Below are positions 9,919 to 18,048 of a stretch of 64,000 nucleotides of DNA, piece after piece. The notes below the pieces were generated by a model. That model was not told where the DNA came from. It did not search any database and saw nothing but the letters and a program-made list of their open reading frames with translations. How positions within the stretch are numbered: position 1 is the stretch's first letter; each line of letters starts with the position of its first letter. The DNA is from Chlamydia ibidis 10-1398/6 (GTDB taxonomy: Bacteria > Chlamydiota > Chlamydiia > Chlamydiales > Chlamydiaceae). Where the stretch lies: assembly GCF_000454725.1 (NCBI RefSeq), contig NZ_APJW01000001.1, forward strand, positions 124,001 to 188,000, read 5' to 3'. The position numbers and the translations under genes were made by a program.

Positions 9919-10674
9919 CTATTCTAATGCTTGATGCTTCAAATGAAATTGTTTCAAGCGATCATTAAGCCAAAATTTTATATAGCTTAAGCTGTTGCGT
10001 GTAATTTGAGGAAGGATAAGATTGTCGGACTTCATGTCTAGGCGATAGATATTATGTCGTTTGTTCTTAAAATTTAATGTATTTCCCAGAACAAAAGAGT
10101 AGGGATAGTGTTTCTGCACAAGATTATCGCTTGACGTATCATGTTTCCCAAAGGGATAGAAAAATGCTATTGGGGATACTCCTATTTGGTTTTCTATATA
10201 GTGTTTAGAGAGAAATACTTCTGTAGTGAGATATGGAGGAGACTGGTGTAGGTTGCGGATAGCAAATCCTGAGGAAGCTAAGCGAATATAAGGAGAGTGG
10301 CTTAGGGTAATGAGTTCTTCTCTCGAACAGAAAGGCTGGTATTTTGTGAATACTTCATCCTGGAATGCTAGGGTTTCCATAGGCACACAACGAAATTCTA
10401 AAGGCAAATCTTGAGCTGCATCTTGAGAGACATAACGAGAAGCGACTCCTACAATAGCTGGAATTTTATGGCGTTCTAAAAATGGAAAAACATGCGTATA
10501 AAAATCTACAGAAGCAAAATCAAAAGTCAGCATTAACGCTGTACCTTGAATGGGATCTCCAGGAAATACAATCGGATATTGCTGTTTAAGAAGTAAGAAA
10601 TAGCGCAGCAGATTATTCAGAAAACCAGGAGGTTTAGAAAAAAATAACCGGCGAAACGCTAAGACTATAAGCAT
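9919..10674 (-). CDS. NodB/CE4 polysaccharide-deacetylase-like protein, probably inactive
   Basis: A 251-residue protein with the shape of a carbohydrate esterase 4 domain: LMLTFDFAS (48-55) aligns with the TFDDG motif, SREELITLSHS (about 117-127) with the usual pre-motif helix, and FFYPFGKHD (171-179) with the FAYPYG motif. The metal-binding Asp of TFDD is Phe53, and the SHTxxH histidines are replaced in ASSGFAIRNL (133-142). An Asp remains at 52. Without the Asp/His/His ligands, deacetylase activity is doubtful. The N-terminus (1-30) is hydrophobic and basic and may be a signal anchor. The start has AGGA five bases upstream. It ends two bases from sufS, convergent. Confidence 0.72.
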   Translation of the reverse strand: MLIVLAFRRLFFSKPPGFLNNLLRYFLLLKQQYPIVFPGDPIQGTALMLTFDFASVDFYTHVFPFLERHKIPAIVGVASRYVSQDAAQDLPLEFRCVPMETLAFQDEVFTKYQPFCSREELITLSHSPYIRLASSGFAIRNLHQSPPYLTTEVFLSKHYIENQIGVSPIAFFYPFGKHDTSSDNLVQKHYPYSFVLGNTLNFKNKRHNIYRLDMKSDNLILPQITRNSLSYIKFWLNDRLKQFHLKHQALE

Positions 10675-10679
10675 GTATC

Positions 10680-10820
10680 CTAGATTAGTTGAGAGTTATC
10701 ATCATCATAATACAAAGTTAAGGAGCCAGAAATAACTACAGGAGATTCATGAGGAGTGAGAGCAGAGGTTGTTTCTACAGAAGTTTCTTCATTCTCTTGC
10801 GTCTCTATAGATGTCGGCAT
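10680..10820 (-). CDS. Small acidic 46-residue protein
   Basis: A short ORF beginning MPTSIETQENEETSVE and ending TLYYDDDNSQLI, rich in Glu, Thr and Ser. It is supported by AAGGA about eight bases before the ATG, by its fit between two minus-strand genes (19 bases after one stop, five bases before the next start), and by ending just where the next Shine-Dalgarno begins. The same frame is open upstream to 10901, inside the preceding gene, but without a suitable ribosome site. No family is recognised; it could instead be a translational-coupling leader. Confidence 0.5.
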   Translation of the reverse strand: MPTSIETQENEETSVETTSALTPHESPVVISGSLTLYYDDDNSQLI

Positions 10821-10839
10821 AATATAATTCCTTAATAAT

Positions 10840-11493
10840 TCACTTCTTCTTGCTAAAACGACGGGATAAAGTCCACTCCCCATCTCTATAAAACTGTTCA
10901 AATTCTTGAAATAGAGGGAGTTTTTTTAGCTCTTCGAGATCTGTTTGTGTATTTTGGTTAAGGATTTCCTTAATCTCAATAATACGCAAAAGCGTAAGAA
11001 AGCGTAGAGTAGGATAATCTGGAGAAGAACTAGATATCTGTAAAAGTTGAGAGCACTTTTCTAAAGCTACCTCATAGTTTTGTTGTGATTGAGCATCTGC
11101 GATCTCTTTCAGAAGTACTTGTGTAGGAGAGGGAAGTTGAAAGTTTTTGCTATTGGAATATGCTAATCCTGCATAATAGGCTCCGCGTAGAGAGTCATTA
11201 TGAATATAAAAACATGACGATAGGAAACCTGCATAAGGTTGTAAGGATTTTCCTCCAACACGGAATGCACGTTCTAAAGCTGGAAGAGCAGATTTTGGAG
11301 GTACAAATCCTCGTAGCATAGCCGATTCTGCGGTTCTGGTCAGAAGGAGGATGCTTTTGTATTTCTCGTCTTTTTGTGCTTTCAAGTTATAGCAAATTTT
11401 TCCTGTAAGAAAAATAGACAGCGCTACTAAGATCGTTAGCACGGAGGAATATGAGTAGATTTTTTTCCAGATTTTAGGCAGTAAATTACGCAT
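10840..11493 (-). CDS. Conserved chlamydial single-pass membrane protein
   Basis: 217 residues. A basic N-terminus (MRNLLPKIWKK) is followed by one hydrophobic helix at about 17-35 (SVLTILVALSIFLTGKI), so an N-in signal anchor with an extracytoplasmic helical domain is likely. The rest is helix-rich, with TPR-like stretches around 80-170 (GAYYAGLAYSNSKNFQ, NYEVALEKCSQLLQI), but no clean repeat consensus. First gene of the three-gene minus-strand cluster that ends at the deacetylase-like gene. No function assigned. Confidence 0.72.
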   Translation of the reverse strand: MRNLLPKIWKKIYSYSSVLTILVALSIFLTGKICYNLKAQKDEKYKSILLLTRTAESAMLRGFVPPKSALPALERAFRVGGKSLQPYAGFLSSCFYIHNDSLRGAYYAGLAYSNSKNFQLPSPTQVLLKEIADAQSQQNYEVALEKCSQLLQISSSSPDYPTLRFLTLLRIIEIKEILNQNTQTDLEELKKLPLFQEFEQFYRDGEWTLSRRFSKKK

Positions 11494-11536
11494 GATCCAC
11501 GGAATATAAGGCGCTCAATCCCTTCAGTCTATCTAG

Positions 11537-11547
11537 TTTTTTTTTTT
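11537..11547. repeat. 11-base T homopolymer in the divergent intergenic region
   Basis: A run of 11 T lies between the minus-strand membrane-protein gene and parB. Tracts of this length can slip during replication, but it is outside any coding frame, about 45-55 bases upstream of the minus-strand start (11493). Confidence 0.5.
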
Positions 11548-11631
11548 CGTAAACTCATTGCGGAAGGATCGCTGCGTCCTCTTGTTGTTGTAAAAAAATA
11601 GAATTCTCTTGCGCGACGTCATCTAATTAGG

Positions 11632-11659
11632 TTGATTTAACAAGCAGTACAATTATCAT
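11632..11659 (+). promoter_or_regulatory. Candidate promoter of parB
   Basis: TTGATT (11632-11637), a 16-base spacer and TATCAT (11654-11659) resemble the chlamydial sigma-66 (sigma-70 type) consensus. Start of transcription would be near 11666, leaving a leader of about 30 bases before the parB GTG. Confidence 0.5.
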
Positions 11660-11695
11660 ATTGCTATAAGTATTTTCTAGAAAAAAGGTAGTCTT

Positions 11696-12514
11696 GTGAG
11701 TTCAATTATCGATAAAGATACAATCATCGAAGTCCCCATTGAGAGTATTCGTGTCAGTCCCTTCCAACCTCGTCGGGTATTCTCTGAATTGGAATTAGAA
11801 GAATTAGTGATGTCTATAAAGTCCGTAGGATTGATCCATCCGCCAGTAGTTCGAGAGATTCGCAGTGGGAATAAGATCTTATACTATGAGCTCATAGCTG
11901 GTGAACGTCGTTGGCGTGCTTTACAATCTGCGGGGTATACTGTCATCCCAGTAGTTTTGAAGCAGGTGATGACAGACGATGTTGCAGCTGAAGCAACATT
12001 GATAGAAAATATTCAAAGAGTAGCGCTTAATCCTATGGAGATGGCCGAAGCTTTCAAAACCCTAATTACCGTATTTGGGTTAACTCAAGATAAGGTAGCA
12101 CAACGTGTAGGAAAGAAACGTTCTACAGTTGCAAATTACTTAAGATTACTGTCCTTATCGGATAAAATTCGTGAAAGAATACATACAGGAGATATAACAC
12201 TAGGGCATGCTAAAGTTATTCTATCTCTCGATGACCCTCAGCTTCGCGAAGTGCTGAGTGATAAGATCATAAAAGATAATTTAGCCGTCAGAGATACAGA
12301 ACGTGAGGCTAAGAGAATATCGTCAGGACGTAACCTAGCAAAAGCAACTAATTCCCAAGTTCCTGAAACAGACTACCAAAACTTAGTAGACCAACTCAGT
12401 CAGCATCTGGGATGTAAGGTTAATATTAAATCACAACAAAACCAATTTGTACTCTCCTTATCCCTGGACAATGAGGACAGTTTAAAGCATGTGATAGAGC
12501 ATTTACTTAAGTGA
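11696..12514 (+). CDS. parB: Chromosome partition protein ParB
   Basis: CTP-dependent clamp that loads on parS sites and works with ParA/Soj in chromosome segregation. The 272 residues carry the N-terminal ParB domain (VPIESIRVSPFQPRR, GERRWRALQSAGY box), ENIQRVALNPMEMAEA, and a helix-turn-helix (LTQDKVAQRVGKKRSTVANY, about 125-145). The GTG start has AAAGGTAG upstream. No parA is adjacent. CT688 homologue. No parS-like TGTTNCACGTGAAACA site was noticed nearby. Confidence 0.92.
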   Translation: MSSIIDKDTIIEVPIESIRVSPFQPRRVFSELELEELVMSIKSVGLIHPPVVREIRSGNKILYYELIAGERRWRALQSAGYTVIPVVLKQVMTDDVAAEATLIENIQRVALNPMEMAEAFKTLITVFGLTQDKVAQRVGKKRSTVANYLRLLSLSDKIRERIHTGDITLGHAKVILSLDDPQLREVLSDKIIKDNLAVRDTEREAKRISSGRNLAKATNSQVPETDYQNLVDQLSQHLGCKVNIKSQQNQFVLSLSLDNEDSLKHVIEHLLK

Positions 12515-12593
12515 TAAAATTCTTTAATTGCTTTTCAAACGATCCCGTATATTCTTGAGATTGCTTTAATGTGATTGAGAAGAACAAATTAGT

Positions 12594-12630
12594 ATTATTA
12601 GATAGTTACCTGCGTTAACCATCTAATAAT
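12594..12630. terminator. Bidirectional terminator between parB and dppF
   Basis: ATTATTAGAT (12594-12603) pairs perfectly with ATCTAATAAT (12621-12630); after one mismatch the stem extends through GTTA/TAAC with a small loop. It is AT-rich and lies between the convergent stops of parB and dppF, as expected for a shared terminator. Confidence 0.6.
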
Positions 12631-12665
12631 TACTAATAATTTCAATATTTGGTTTTTCTTTTTAA

Positions 12666-13508
12666 TTAGGAATAGATCTTGGGTTTGTTAATTATTGATC
12701 TTCGTTTATCCGGAGTGTCTGATAACTCAGAGTTTAACAACATTTGAGTGTAGGGGTGTTGTGGATCAGAAAAAATTCTTTCAGCAGGTCCAGTTTCTAC
12801 TAACTGACCTTTGTACATGATTAGAAGATCTGAACAAAAGGATCGTACTACTGCTAAATCATGAGAAATAAACAAGTAGGTGAGTTTTAGTTTATTCTGT
12901 ACCTCAGCTAGAGTATTTAGAATCTGGGCTTGCATGGAAAGATCTAATGCAGAGACCACTTCATCACAAATCATTAAATTAGGAGTACCTAGTAAAGCTC
13001 TGGCAATAGATACTCTTTGTTGTTGCCCCCCGGATAGTTGATGTGGATAACGATAGCAGTAGTCTGAAGAGAGACCAACAAGCTCTAAGGACTGTATCAC
13101 TGTTGAAAGAATTTCATCTTTGGATGCTAAGCGGTGGTATAATAAAGAGTGCCCTAGAGTGTCAAAAATCGTTTTCCTTGGATTTAGAGAGGCTTGGGGA
13201 TTTTGGAATACCATTCGTACATGAGAGCGTAGGTATTTCAAGTCCTCTTTAGAATTAATTTTAATAGTTTTTTGATTGAAAACTAGATAACCGGATGTAA
13301 ACGATAGAAGTCCAGATAAGGCTAAAGCTAAAGTAGTTTTTCCAGAACCGGATTCTCCAATCAAACCGACAATCTTTCCCTGAGGTATAGAAAATGAAAT
13401 ATTATCAATAGCTTTGGTGGCTATGTTATTTTTACGAAACCAAAGAGATCTTTTGTAGTAATGTTTACAAAGGTTACTGGCTTGTATTAAGGGAAAGGCG
13501 TTACTCAT
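12666..13508 (-). CDS. dppF: Oligopeptide/dipeptide ABC transporter ATPase DppF
   Basis: ATP-binding subunit of a peptide importer. 280 residues from the ATG at 13508, which overlaps the dppD stop by eight bases; the frame runs 65 codons further upstream, but that part lies inside dppD and is rejected. Walker A GESGSGKTT, signature LSGGQQQRVSIARAL, Walker B LMICDEVVSALD and the C-terminal oligopeptide/dipeptide extension (GPAERIFSDPQHPYTQMLL) are present. No permease or binding-protein gene is adjacent in this window, so they must be elsewhere. CT689 homologue. Confidence 0.93.
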   Translation of the reverse strand: MSNAFPLIQASNLCKHYYKRSLWFRKNNIATKAIDNISFSIPQGKIVGLIGESGSGKTTLALALSGLLSFTSGYLVFNQKTIKINSKEDLKYLRSHVRMVFQNPQASLNPRKTIFDTLGHSLLYHRLASKDEILSTVIQSLELVGLSSDYCYRYPHQLSGGQQQRVSIARALLGTPNLMICDEVVSALDLSMQAQILNTLAEVQNKLKLTYLFISHDLAVVRSFCSDLLIMYKGQLVETGPAERIFSDPQHPYTQMLLNSELSDTPDKRRSIINKPKIYS

Positions 13509-14472
13509 AGAGCCAACATCGTACTTTATGGTTTTTATAAATATTCTGATTATTAGGGGAATCAGATCCACATTTATGGTACGCTTTTTTACACCTAGGG
13601 TGGTAAGAACATCCAGAAGGCATTTCGGAATAATGAGGAGGCTGACCTGGAATAGCAACGAATGTACGATCGTCACGATGTAATAGGGATGGTCTAGAAG
13701 CAAGAAGATCTTGTGTATATGGATGAGAGGAATTGTGGAAAATACGATCTACGGGGGCATGTTCAACCATTCTTCCGGAGTAGAGTACCAATACATTGTC
13801 AGCAGTTTCTGCAACTACTCCCATGTTATGGGTGATGATCAGTAGACTCATGCCTGTTTTCTTTTGTAGATTTTTCAATAATTGTAAGATCTGATACTGA
13901 ACAGACACATCTAGGGCTGTTGTAGGCTCATCAGCTATCAAGATTTCTGGAGCAGTGAGCAAAGCCATAGCTATAGAAATTCTTTGTAACATTCCCCCAG
14001 AAAGTTCGTGAGGATAGAGTTTTAAACAGACCTCAGGTTGGTGAAATCCAGTTTCCGTAAGAGCTTCGAGAATTTTTTCTTGAGCTTGTTTAGGGGGCAG
14101 AAATAAATGCGTGCGAATTAACTCTTGAAATTGATGTTCAATCGTGAAAACAGGGTTAAGTGAGGACATAGGATTTTGGAATATCATACCAATCTTTGTC
14201 CCGAAAATTGTTCTGTGTATAGATTTAGGTGCGTGTAGCAAGTCTATGTTATGGAAAAGCACATGTCCTTCAGTACGGAACTGAGCAGCAGGCAGTAATT
14301 GCATTAATGCCCTGACCGTCAGCGTTTTCCCAGACCCAGACTCGCCGATAATTGCTAACGTCTGACCTTTATATAATTCAAAGGATAAAGACTCTACAAT
14401 AGGGTAAAACTTTCGACGCTTGTGAAGGCTTATAGATAGATCTCTAACTTCTAAAATAGGGGCAGCAACCAT
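13501..14472 (-). CDS. dppD: Oligopeptide/dipeptide ABC transporter ATPase DppD
   Basis: Partner ATPase of DppF. 323 residues with Walker A GESGSGKTLT, signature LSGGMLQRISIAMALL, Walker B ILIADEPTTALD and the C-terminal cysteine-rich extension GCSYHPRCKKAYHKCG (about 285-300), typical of OppD/DppD and able to bind an Fe-S cluster in some relatives. Divergent from the phosphate-transport pair, with about 50 bp between starts. CT690 homologue. Confidence 0.93.
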   Translation of the reverse strand: MVAAPILEVRDLSISLHKRRKFYPIVESLSFELYKGQTLAIIGESGSGKTLTVRALMQLLPAAQFRTEGHVLFHNIDLLHAPKSIHRTIFGTKIGMIFQNPMSSLNPVFTIEHQFQELIRTHLFLPPKQAQEKILEALTETGFHQPEVCLKLYPHELSGGMLQRISIAMALLTAPEILIADEPTTALDVSVQYQILQLLKNLQKKTGMSLLIITHNMGVVAETADNVLVLYSGRMVEHAPVDRIFHNSSHPYTQDLLASRPSLLHRDDRTFVAIPGQPPHYSEMPSGCSYHPRCKKAYHKCGSDSPNNQNIYKNHKVRCWLYE

Positions 14473-14526
14473 AAGTCATTTACAAGATCATTAAAGGTGG
14501 CTATTATTGCTAAAAAGGCTATTCTT

Positions 14527-15201
14527 ATGCAAACCCTTGCTCGGCTGTTTGGGCAGTCTCCTTTTGCTCCACTTCAGGCACATCTCGAGGTGGTAGCTTT
14601 CTGTGTAAAGCAAATACTACCCATGTTTACCGCTTTGAAAAATGGTCAACATGAGCAGGTTCTTGCTATTGCTAAAGTTATTTCAGATAAGGAATATCAA
14701 GCAGACTGTATAAAAAATGACATGCGTAATCATCTCCCAATCGGCTTATTTATGCCTATATCACGAGCGGGGATGTTAGAAATTATTTCTATACAGGATA
14801 GCATAGCTGATACTGCAGAGGATGTGGCTATCCTGCTTACTATTAGGCGGTTATGTCTATATCCTGAATTTGAAGAGCTATTTTTCCGCTTTTTAAGCAA
14901 AAATATTGAGGCTTTTGATCTCACTATGACTGTGATTCAGGAGTTCAATAAATTGTTAGAAAGTTCTTTTGGAGGAAGAAAGGCAGATAAGGCACGTTTT
15001 CTGGTAGGACGTGTAGCTAAGACAGAACACGAATGTGATGTTTTGCAAAGAGAACTTATGCAAGTTCTTTTCTCCGATAGTTTCATAATTCCTGAGAAAG
15101 AATTTTATTTATGGTTGCAAGTAATCAAGCAGACGGCAGGTATATCAGACAGTTCCGAAAAACTTGCTCATCGAATTAACATGACGTTGGAAGAAAAGTA
15201 A
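14527..15201 (+). CDS. PhoU-like phosphate-transport accessory protein (DUF47/TIGR00153)
   Basis: 224-residue all-helical protein of the DUF47 family, encoded beside Pit transporters in many bacteria and thought to regulate them. ISDKEYQADCIKNDMRNHLP and VAKTEHECDVLQRELMQVLF are the paired E/D-xxxD helices that bind metal in PhoU-like proteins. The ATG at 14527 has AAAGG upstream; the in-frame GTG at 14497 is not preferred. It ends six bases before the transporter. CT691 homologue. Confidence 0.86.
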   Translation: MQTLARLFGQSPFAPLQAHLEVVAFCVKQILPMFTALKNGQHEQVLAIAKVISDKEYQADCIKNDMRNHLPIGLFMPISRAGMLEIISIQDSIADTAEDVAILLTIRRLCLYPEFEELFFRFLSKNIEAFDLTMTVIQEFNKLLESSFGGRKADKARFLVGRVAKTEHECDVLQRELMQVLFSDSFIIPEKEFYLWLQVIKQTAGISDSSEKLAHRINMTLEEK

Positions 15202-15207
15202 TAGTTC

Positions 15208-16488
15208 ATGTTTGCCCTACTCGTTTTTGTTCTTTTGTGTAGCTTTTACACATCCTGGAATATCGGTGCGAACGATGTTGCCAATGCTGTTGGCCCAAGT
15301 GTAGGATCCGGAGTTTTAACTTTGCGTCAAGCAGTTTTGGTTGCTGCGGTCTTTGAATTTTTAGGGGCTCTATTACTTGGGAATCGCGTAGCAGGGACTA
15401 TTGAGAGTAGCATTGTCTCTGTTTCTGATCCTATCATAGCTTCGACAGATTACATTTTAGGAATGACTGCAGCACTACTTGCAACTGGAGTTTGGTTGCA
15501 ACTAGCCTCATTTTTCGGTTGGCCGGTATCTACTACTCATTCTATTGTTGGAGCCGTAGTAGGTTTTGGCTTAGTTTTGGGCAACGGTACAGTAATTTAT
15601 TGGGAGTCTGTTGGAGTAATTGCGATTAGTTGGATTCTTTCACCTTTGGTAGGTGGGGTCATTGCCTATATGGTTTTTTCTTTTATTCGTAAAAACATTC
15701 TTTATAAAAATGATCCCGTGGCAGCTATGATCCGTGTGGCACCATTTTTGGCAGGCCTCGTCATTGTTATTCTTGGTGTAATCGTTACCTTAGGTGGCGT
15801 GGTAACCAGTTTTATTCCATTGTTATGGGCGTTAGTTATAGTAGCGGCCTGTGGATTGATGGCTTACGGTTGTATGTTCGCTTATGTACACACACAGTAC
15901 TGCGTGAGCATTTCCGATATGCCAAAACCCGGAACTCTTCTTTATCGTTTGAAGGCATGTGGCGGTAATTATGGTAGGAAGTATCTTATCGTAGAACGGA
16001 TATTCGCTTATCTACAGATTATTATAGCCTGTTTTATGGCTTTTGCTCATGGTTCTAATGACGTAGCTAATGCTATTGCCCCTGTTGCTGGGGTATTACG
16101 CCAGGCATATCCTTCTGTGTATTCTTCCCAGACGCTAATTGGTTTAATGGCCTTTGGAGGCGTAGGTTTAATCTTCGGGCTCGCTATTTGGGGATGGCGT
16201 GTTATCGAAACTGTCGGTTGTAAGATCACAGAACTTACACCGTCGCGTGGTTTTTCTGTAGGATTAGGTGCGGCAATTACTATTGCCGTTGCTTCTGCTA
16301 TAGGACTACCAATATCAACCACACATGTAGTTGTCGGGGCGGTGCTTGGGATCGGACTTGCACGAGGAATTCAAGCAATTAACTTGAATATCATTAAAGA
16401 TATCGTCATGTCCTGGTTCATTACTTTGCCGGCAGGTGCGATACTGTCGATTCTATTTTTCTTTGCTTTAAGAGCTCTTTTCCATTAA
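15208..16488 (+). CDS. Low-affinity inorganic phosphate transporter, Pit family
   Basis: Inner-membrane cation-coupled phosphate permease of 426 residues with about 10-12 hydrophobic helices. The two inverted-repeat signatures of the family are present: NIGANDVANAVGPSVGSG near residue 18 and GSNDVANAIAPVAGVL near 286, each followed by a GxPxSTTHxxVGAVxG block (FGWPVSTTHSIVGAVVG; IGLPISTTHVVVGAVLG). It follows its PhoU-like partner by six bases. CT692 homologue. Confidence 0.93.
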   Translation: MFALLVFVLLCSFYTSWNIGANDVANAVGPSVGSGVLTLRQAVLVAAVFEFLGALLLGNRVAGTIESSIVSVSDPIIASTDYILGMTAALLATGVWLQLASFFGWPVSTTHSIVGAVVGFGLVLGNGTVIYWESVGVIAISWILSPLVGGVIAYMVFSFIRKNILYKNDPVAAMIRVAPFLAGLVIVILGVIVTLGGVVTSFIPLLWALVIVAACGLMAYGCMFAYVHTQYCVSISDMPKPGTLLYRLKACGGNYGRKYLIVERIFAYLQIIIACFMAFAHGSNDVANAIAPVAGVLRQAYPSVYSSQTLIGLMAFGGVGLIFGLAIWGWRVIETVGCKITELTPSRGFSVGLGAAITIAVASAIGLPISTTHVVVGAVLGIGLARGIQAINLNIIKDIVMSWFITLPAGAILSILFFFALRALFH

Positions 16489-16526
16489 AAATAAGGAAAT
16501 TGTCTTATTACGTGTTTTCTTGGCAT

Positions 16527-17741
16527 ATGGATAAATTAACAGTTCAGGAGATTTCCCCTGAGGAAAAAAAGGTTTTGCTCCGAGTTGATTTTAACGTTCC
16601 TATAAAAGACGGGAAAATCCTTGATGACGTTCGTATTCGTAGTGCAATGCCAACTATCAATTATCTTTTAAAGAAACGTGCTTCAGTTATTCTGATGAGC
16701 CACCTTGGCCGTCCTAAGGGTGAAGGATTTGAAGAGAAATATTCCTTACAGCCTGTTGTTGAAGTTCTGGAAGGTTATTTAGGTCATCATGTTCCTTTGG
16801 CCCCCGATTGTATCGGAGAAGTTGCTAGACAGGCAGTTGGGCAGTTATCCCCGGGTAGAGTGTTATTATTGGAAAATCTACGTTTTCATAAGGGAGAAGA
16901 GCATCCTGAAATGTATCCTACGTTTGCTGCTGAGTTGGCTGCCTATGGAGATTTCTATGTGAATGATGCCTTTGGTACATCGCATCGTAAACATGCCTCT
17001 GTCTACACTGTTCCCCAAGCATTCCCTGAAAGGTCCGTTGCTGGATTACTTATGGAAAAAGAGTTGGAATTTTTGGGACAACACCTTTTAGTCTCTCCAA
17101 AACGTCCCTTTACGGCCATTCTCGGTGGCGCTAAGGTTTCTTCAAAGATAGGTGTTATCGAAGCTCTGCTTAATCAAGTAGATAACCTTTTATTGGCTGG
17201 AGGGATGGGTTTCACTTTCTTAAAAGCTTTGGGAAAATCTTTAGGAAAGTCATTAGTTGAAGAATCAGGAATAGAGCTTGCACAACGAGTATTGAAAATA
17301 GCAAGGGATCGTAATGTTCGCATCCTCTTGCCCTCAGATGTCAAAGTTGCAAAAACTTGTGAACCAGGGGTGTCTTGGACTGAGATTTCTATAGACGCTG
17401 GTATTCCTTCTGATCTTGAAGGATTGGATATTGGTTCAAAAACAATCCAGGAATTCAGCAGAGTAATTGATAGTTCTCAAACAGTTTTTTGGAACGGCCC
17501 TGTAGGTGTCTACGAGGTTCCTCCTTTTGATCAGGGATCAGTTGCGATTGCTGAGTGTTTAGCTCGCCATCCATCAGCGGTCACCGTCGTGGGTGGAGGA
17601 GATGCAGCAGCAGTAGTTGCTTTAGCTGGATGTGCGGCTCGCGTTTCTCACGTATCTACGGGAGGAGGAGCCTCTTTAGAGTTTTTAGAGAAAGGATACC
17701 TCCCAGGTACAGAAGTTCTTTCTCCCGCGAATCATAACTGA
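16527..17741 (+). CDS. pgk: Phosphoglycerate kinase
   Basis: Glycolytic enzyme making ATP from 1,3-bisphosphoglycerate. 404 residues with VLLRVDFNVPIKDGK, LMSHLGRPKG, FVNDAFGTSHRKHAS-type and FTAILGGAKVSSKIGVIEAL blocks, and the C-terminal nucleotide loop VVGGGDAAAVV. The ATG at 16527 (MDKLTVQ) matches the family start; the frame is open to a TTG at 16500, which lies too close to AAGGA. Downstream is a hairpin and then the effector-type genes. Confidence 0.95.
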   Translation: MDKLTVQEISPEEKKVLLRVDFNVPIKDGKILDDVRIRSAMPTINYLLKKRASVILMSHLGRPKGEGFEEKYSLQPVVEVLEGYLGHHVPLAPDCIGEVARQAVGQLSPGRVLLLENLRFHKGEEHPEMYPTFAAELAAYGDFYVNDAFGTSHRKHASVYTVPQAFPERSVAGLLMEKELEFLGQHLLVSPKRPFTAILGGAKVSSKIGVIEALLNQVDNLLLAGGMGFTFLKALGKSLGKSLVEESGIELAQRVLKIARDRNVRILLPSDVKVAKTCEPGVSWTEISIDAGIPSDLEGLDIGSKTIQEFSRVIDSSQTVFWNGPVGVYEVPPFDQGSVAIAECLARHPSAVTVVGGGDAAAVVALAGCAARVSHVSTGGGASLEFLEKGYLPGTEVLSPANHN

Positions 17742-17771
17742 TTTATACGGTAATCCTTTTCTTCAATGAAA

Positions 17772-17799
17772 GTGCAGAAGATCTTTTGATTTTCTGCAC
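17772..17799 (+). terminator. Hairpin terminator after pgk
   Basis: GTGCAGAAGAT (17772-17782) pairs with ATTTTCTGCAC (17789-17799), 11 pairs with one G-U and a 6-base loop, 31 bases after the pgk stop. The U-tract is delayed (CTCTTTTT at about 17818), so efficiency is uncertain. The rest of the 307-bp gap to 18048 is very AT-rich with a TATAAT at 17889-17894 that lacks a good -35. Confidence 0.5.
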
Positions 17800-18007
17800 A
17801 GTCTATCTTCGCCTGTCTCTTTTTAAAAATCTTAACATTATTTTTGTACAAGACCTACAGACGCAATCGTGTGCATGTATTGTGTAGTTATAATTTTTTG
17901 ATTTTTAATATTTTATCTTATACAGGCATTTAATCATTATTTAATCTCATTAATTAGTTATTAGTTAAATTTCTCTATTTTAAAAATAAAAAGATGCCCT
18001 CTTAATT

Positions 18008-18029
18008 ATTGCTAATTAAAATTAGTAAT
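18008..18029. promoter_or_regulatory. Short inverted repeat before the first effector-type gene
   Basis: ATTGCTAATT (18008-18017) and AATTAGTAAT (18020-18029) form a near-perfect inverted repeat centred 30 bases before the ATG, directly upstream of the GGAGA ribosome site. It could be an operator or an mRNA hairpin; its AT-richness makes chance possible. Confidence 0.35.
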
Positions 18030-18048
18030 ATAAAAATGGAGAAAAATA

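Noticed and set aside
12300..12540. A parS site near parB
   Set aside because: No sequence close to the TGTTNCACGTGAAACA consensus was seen; the nearby inverted repeat at 12594-12630 does not match.
13509..13703. 65-codon upstream extension of dppF
   Set aside because: Lies entirely inside dppD in another frame; the ATG at 13508 overlaps the dppD stop in the usual coupled way.
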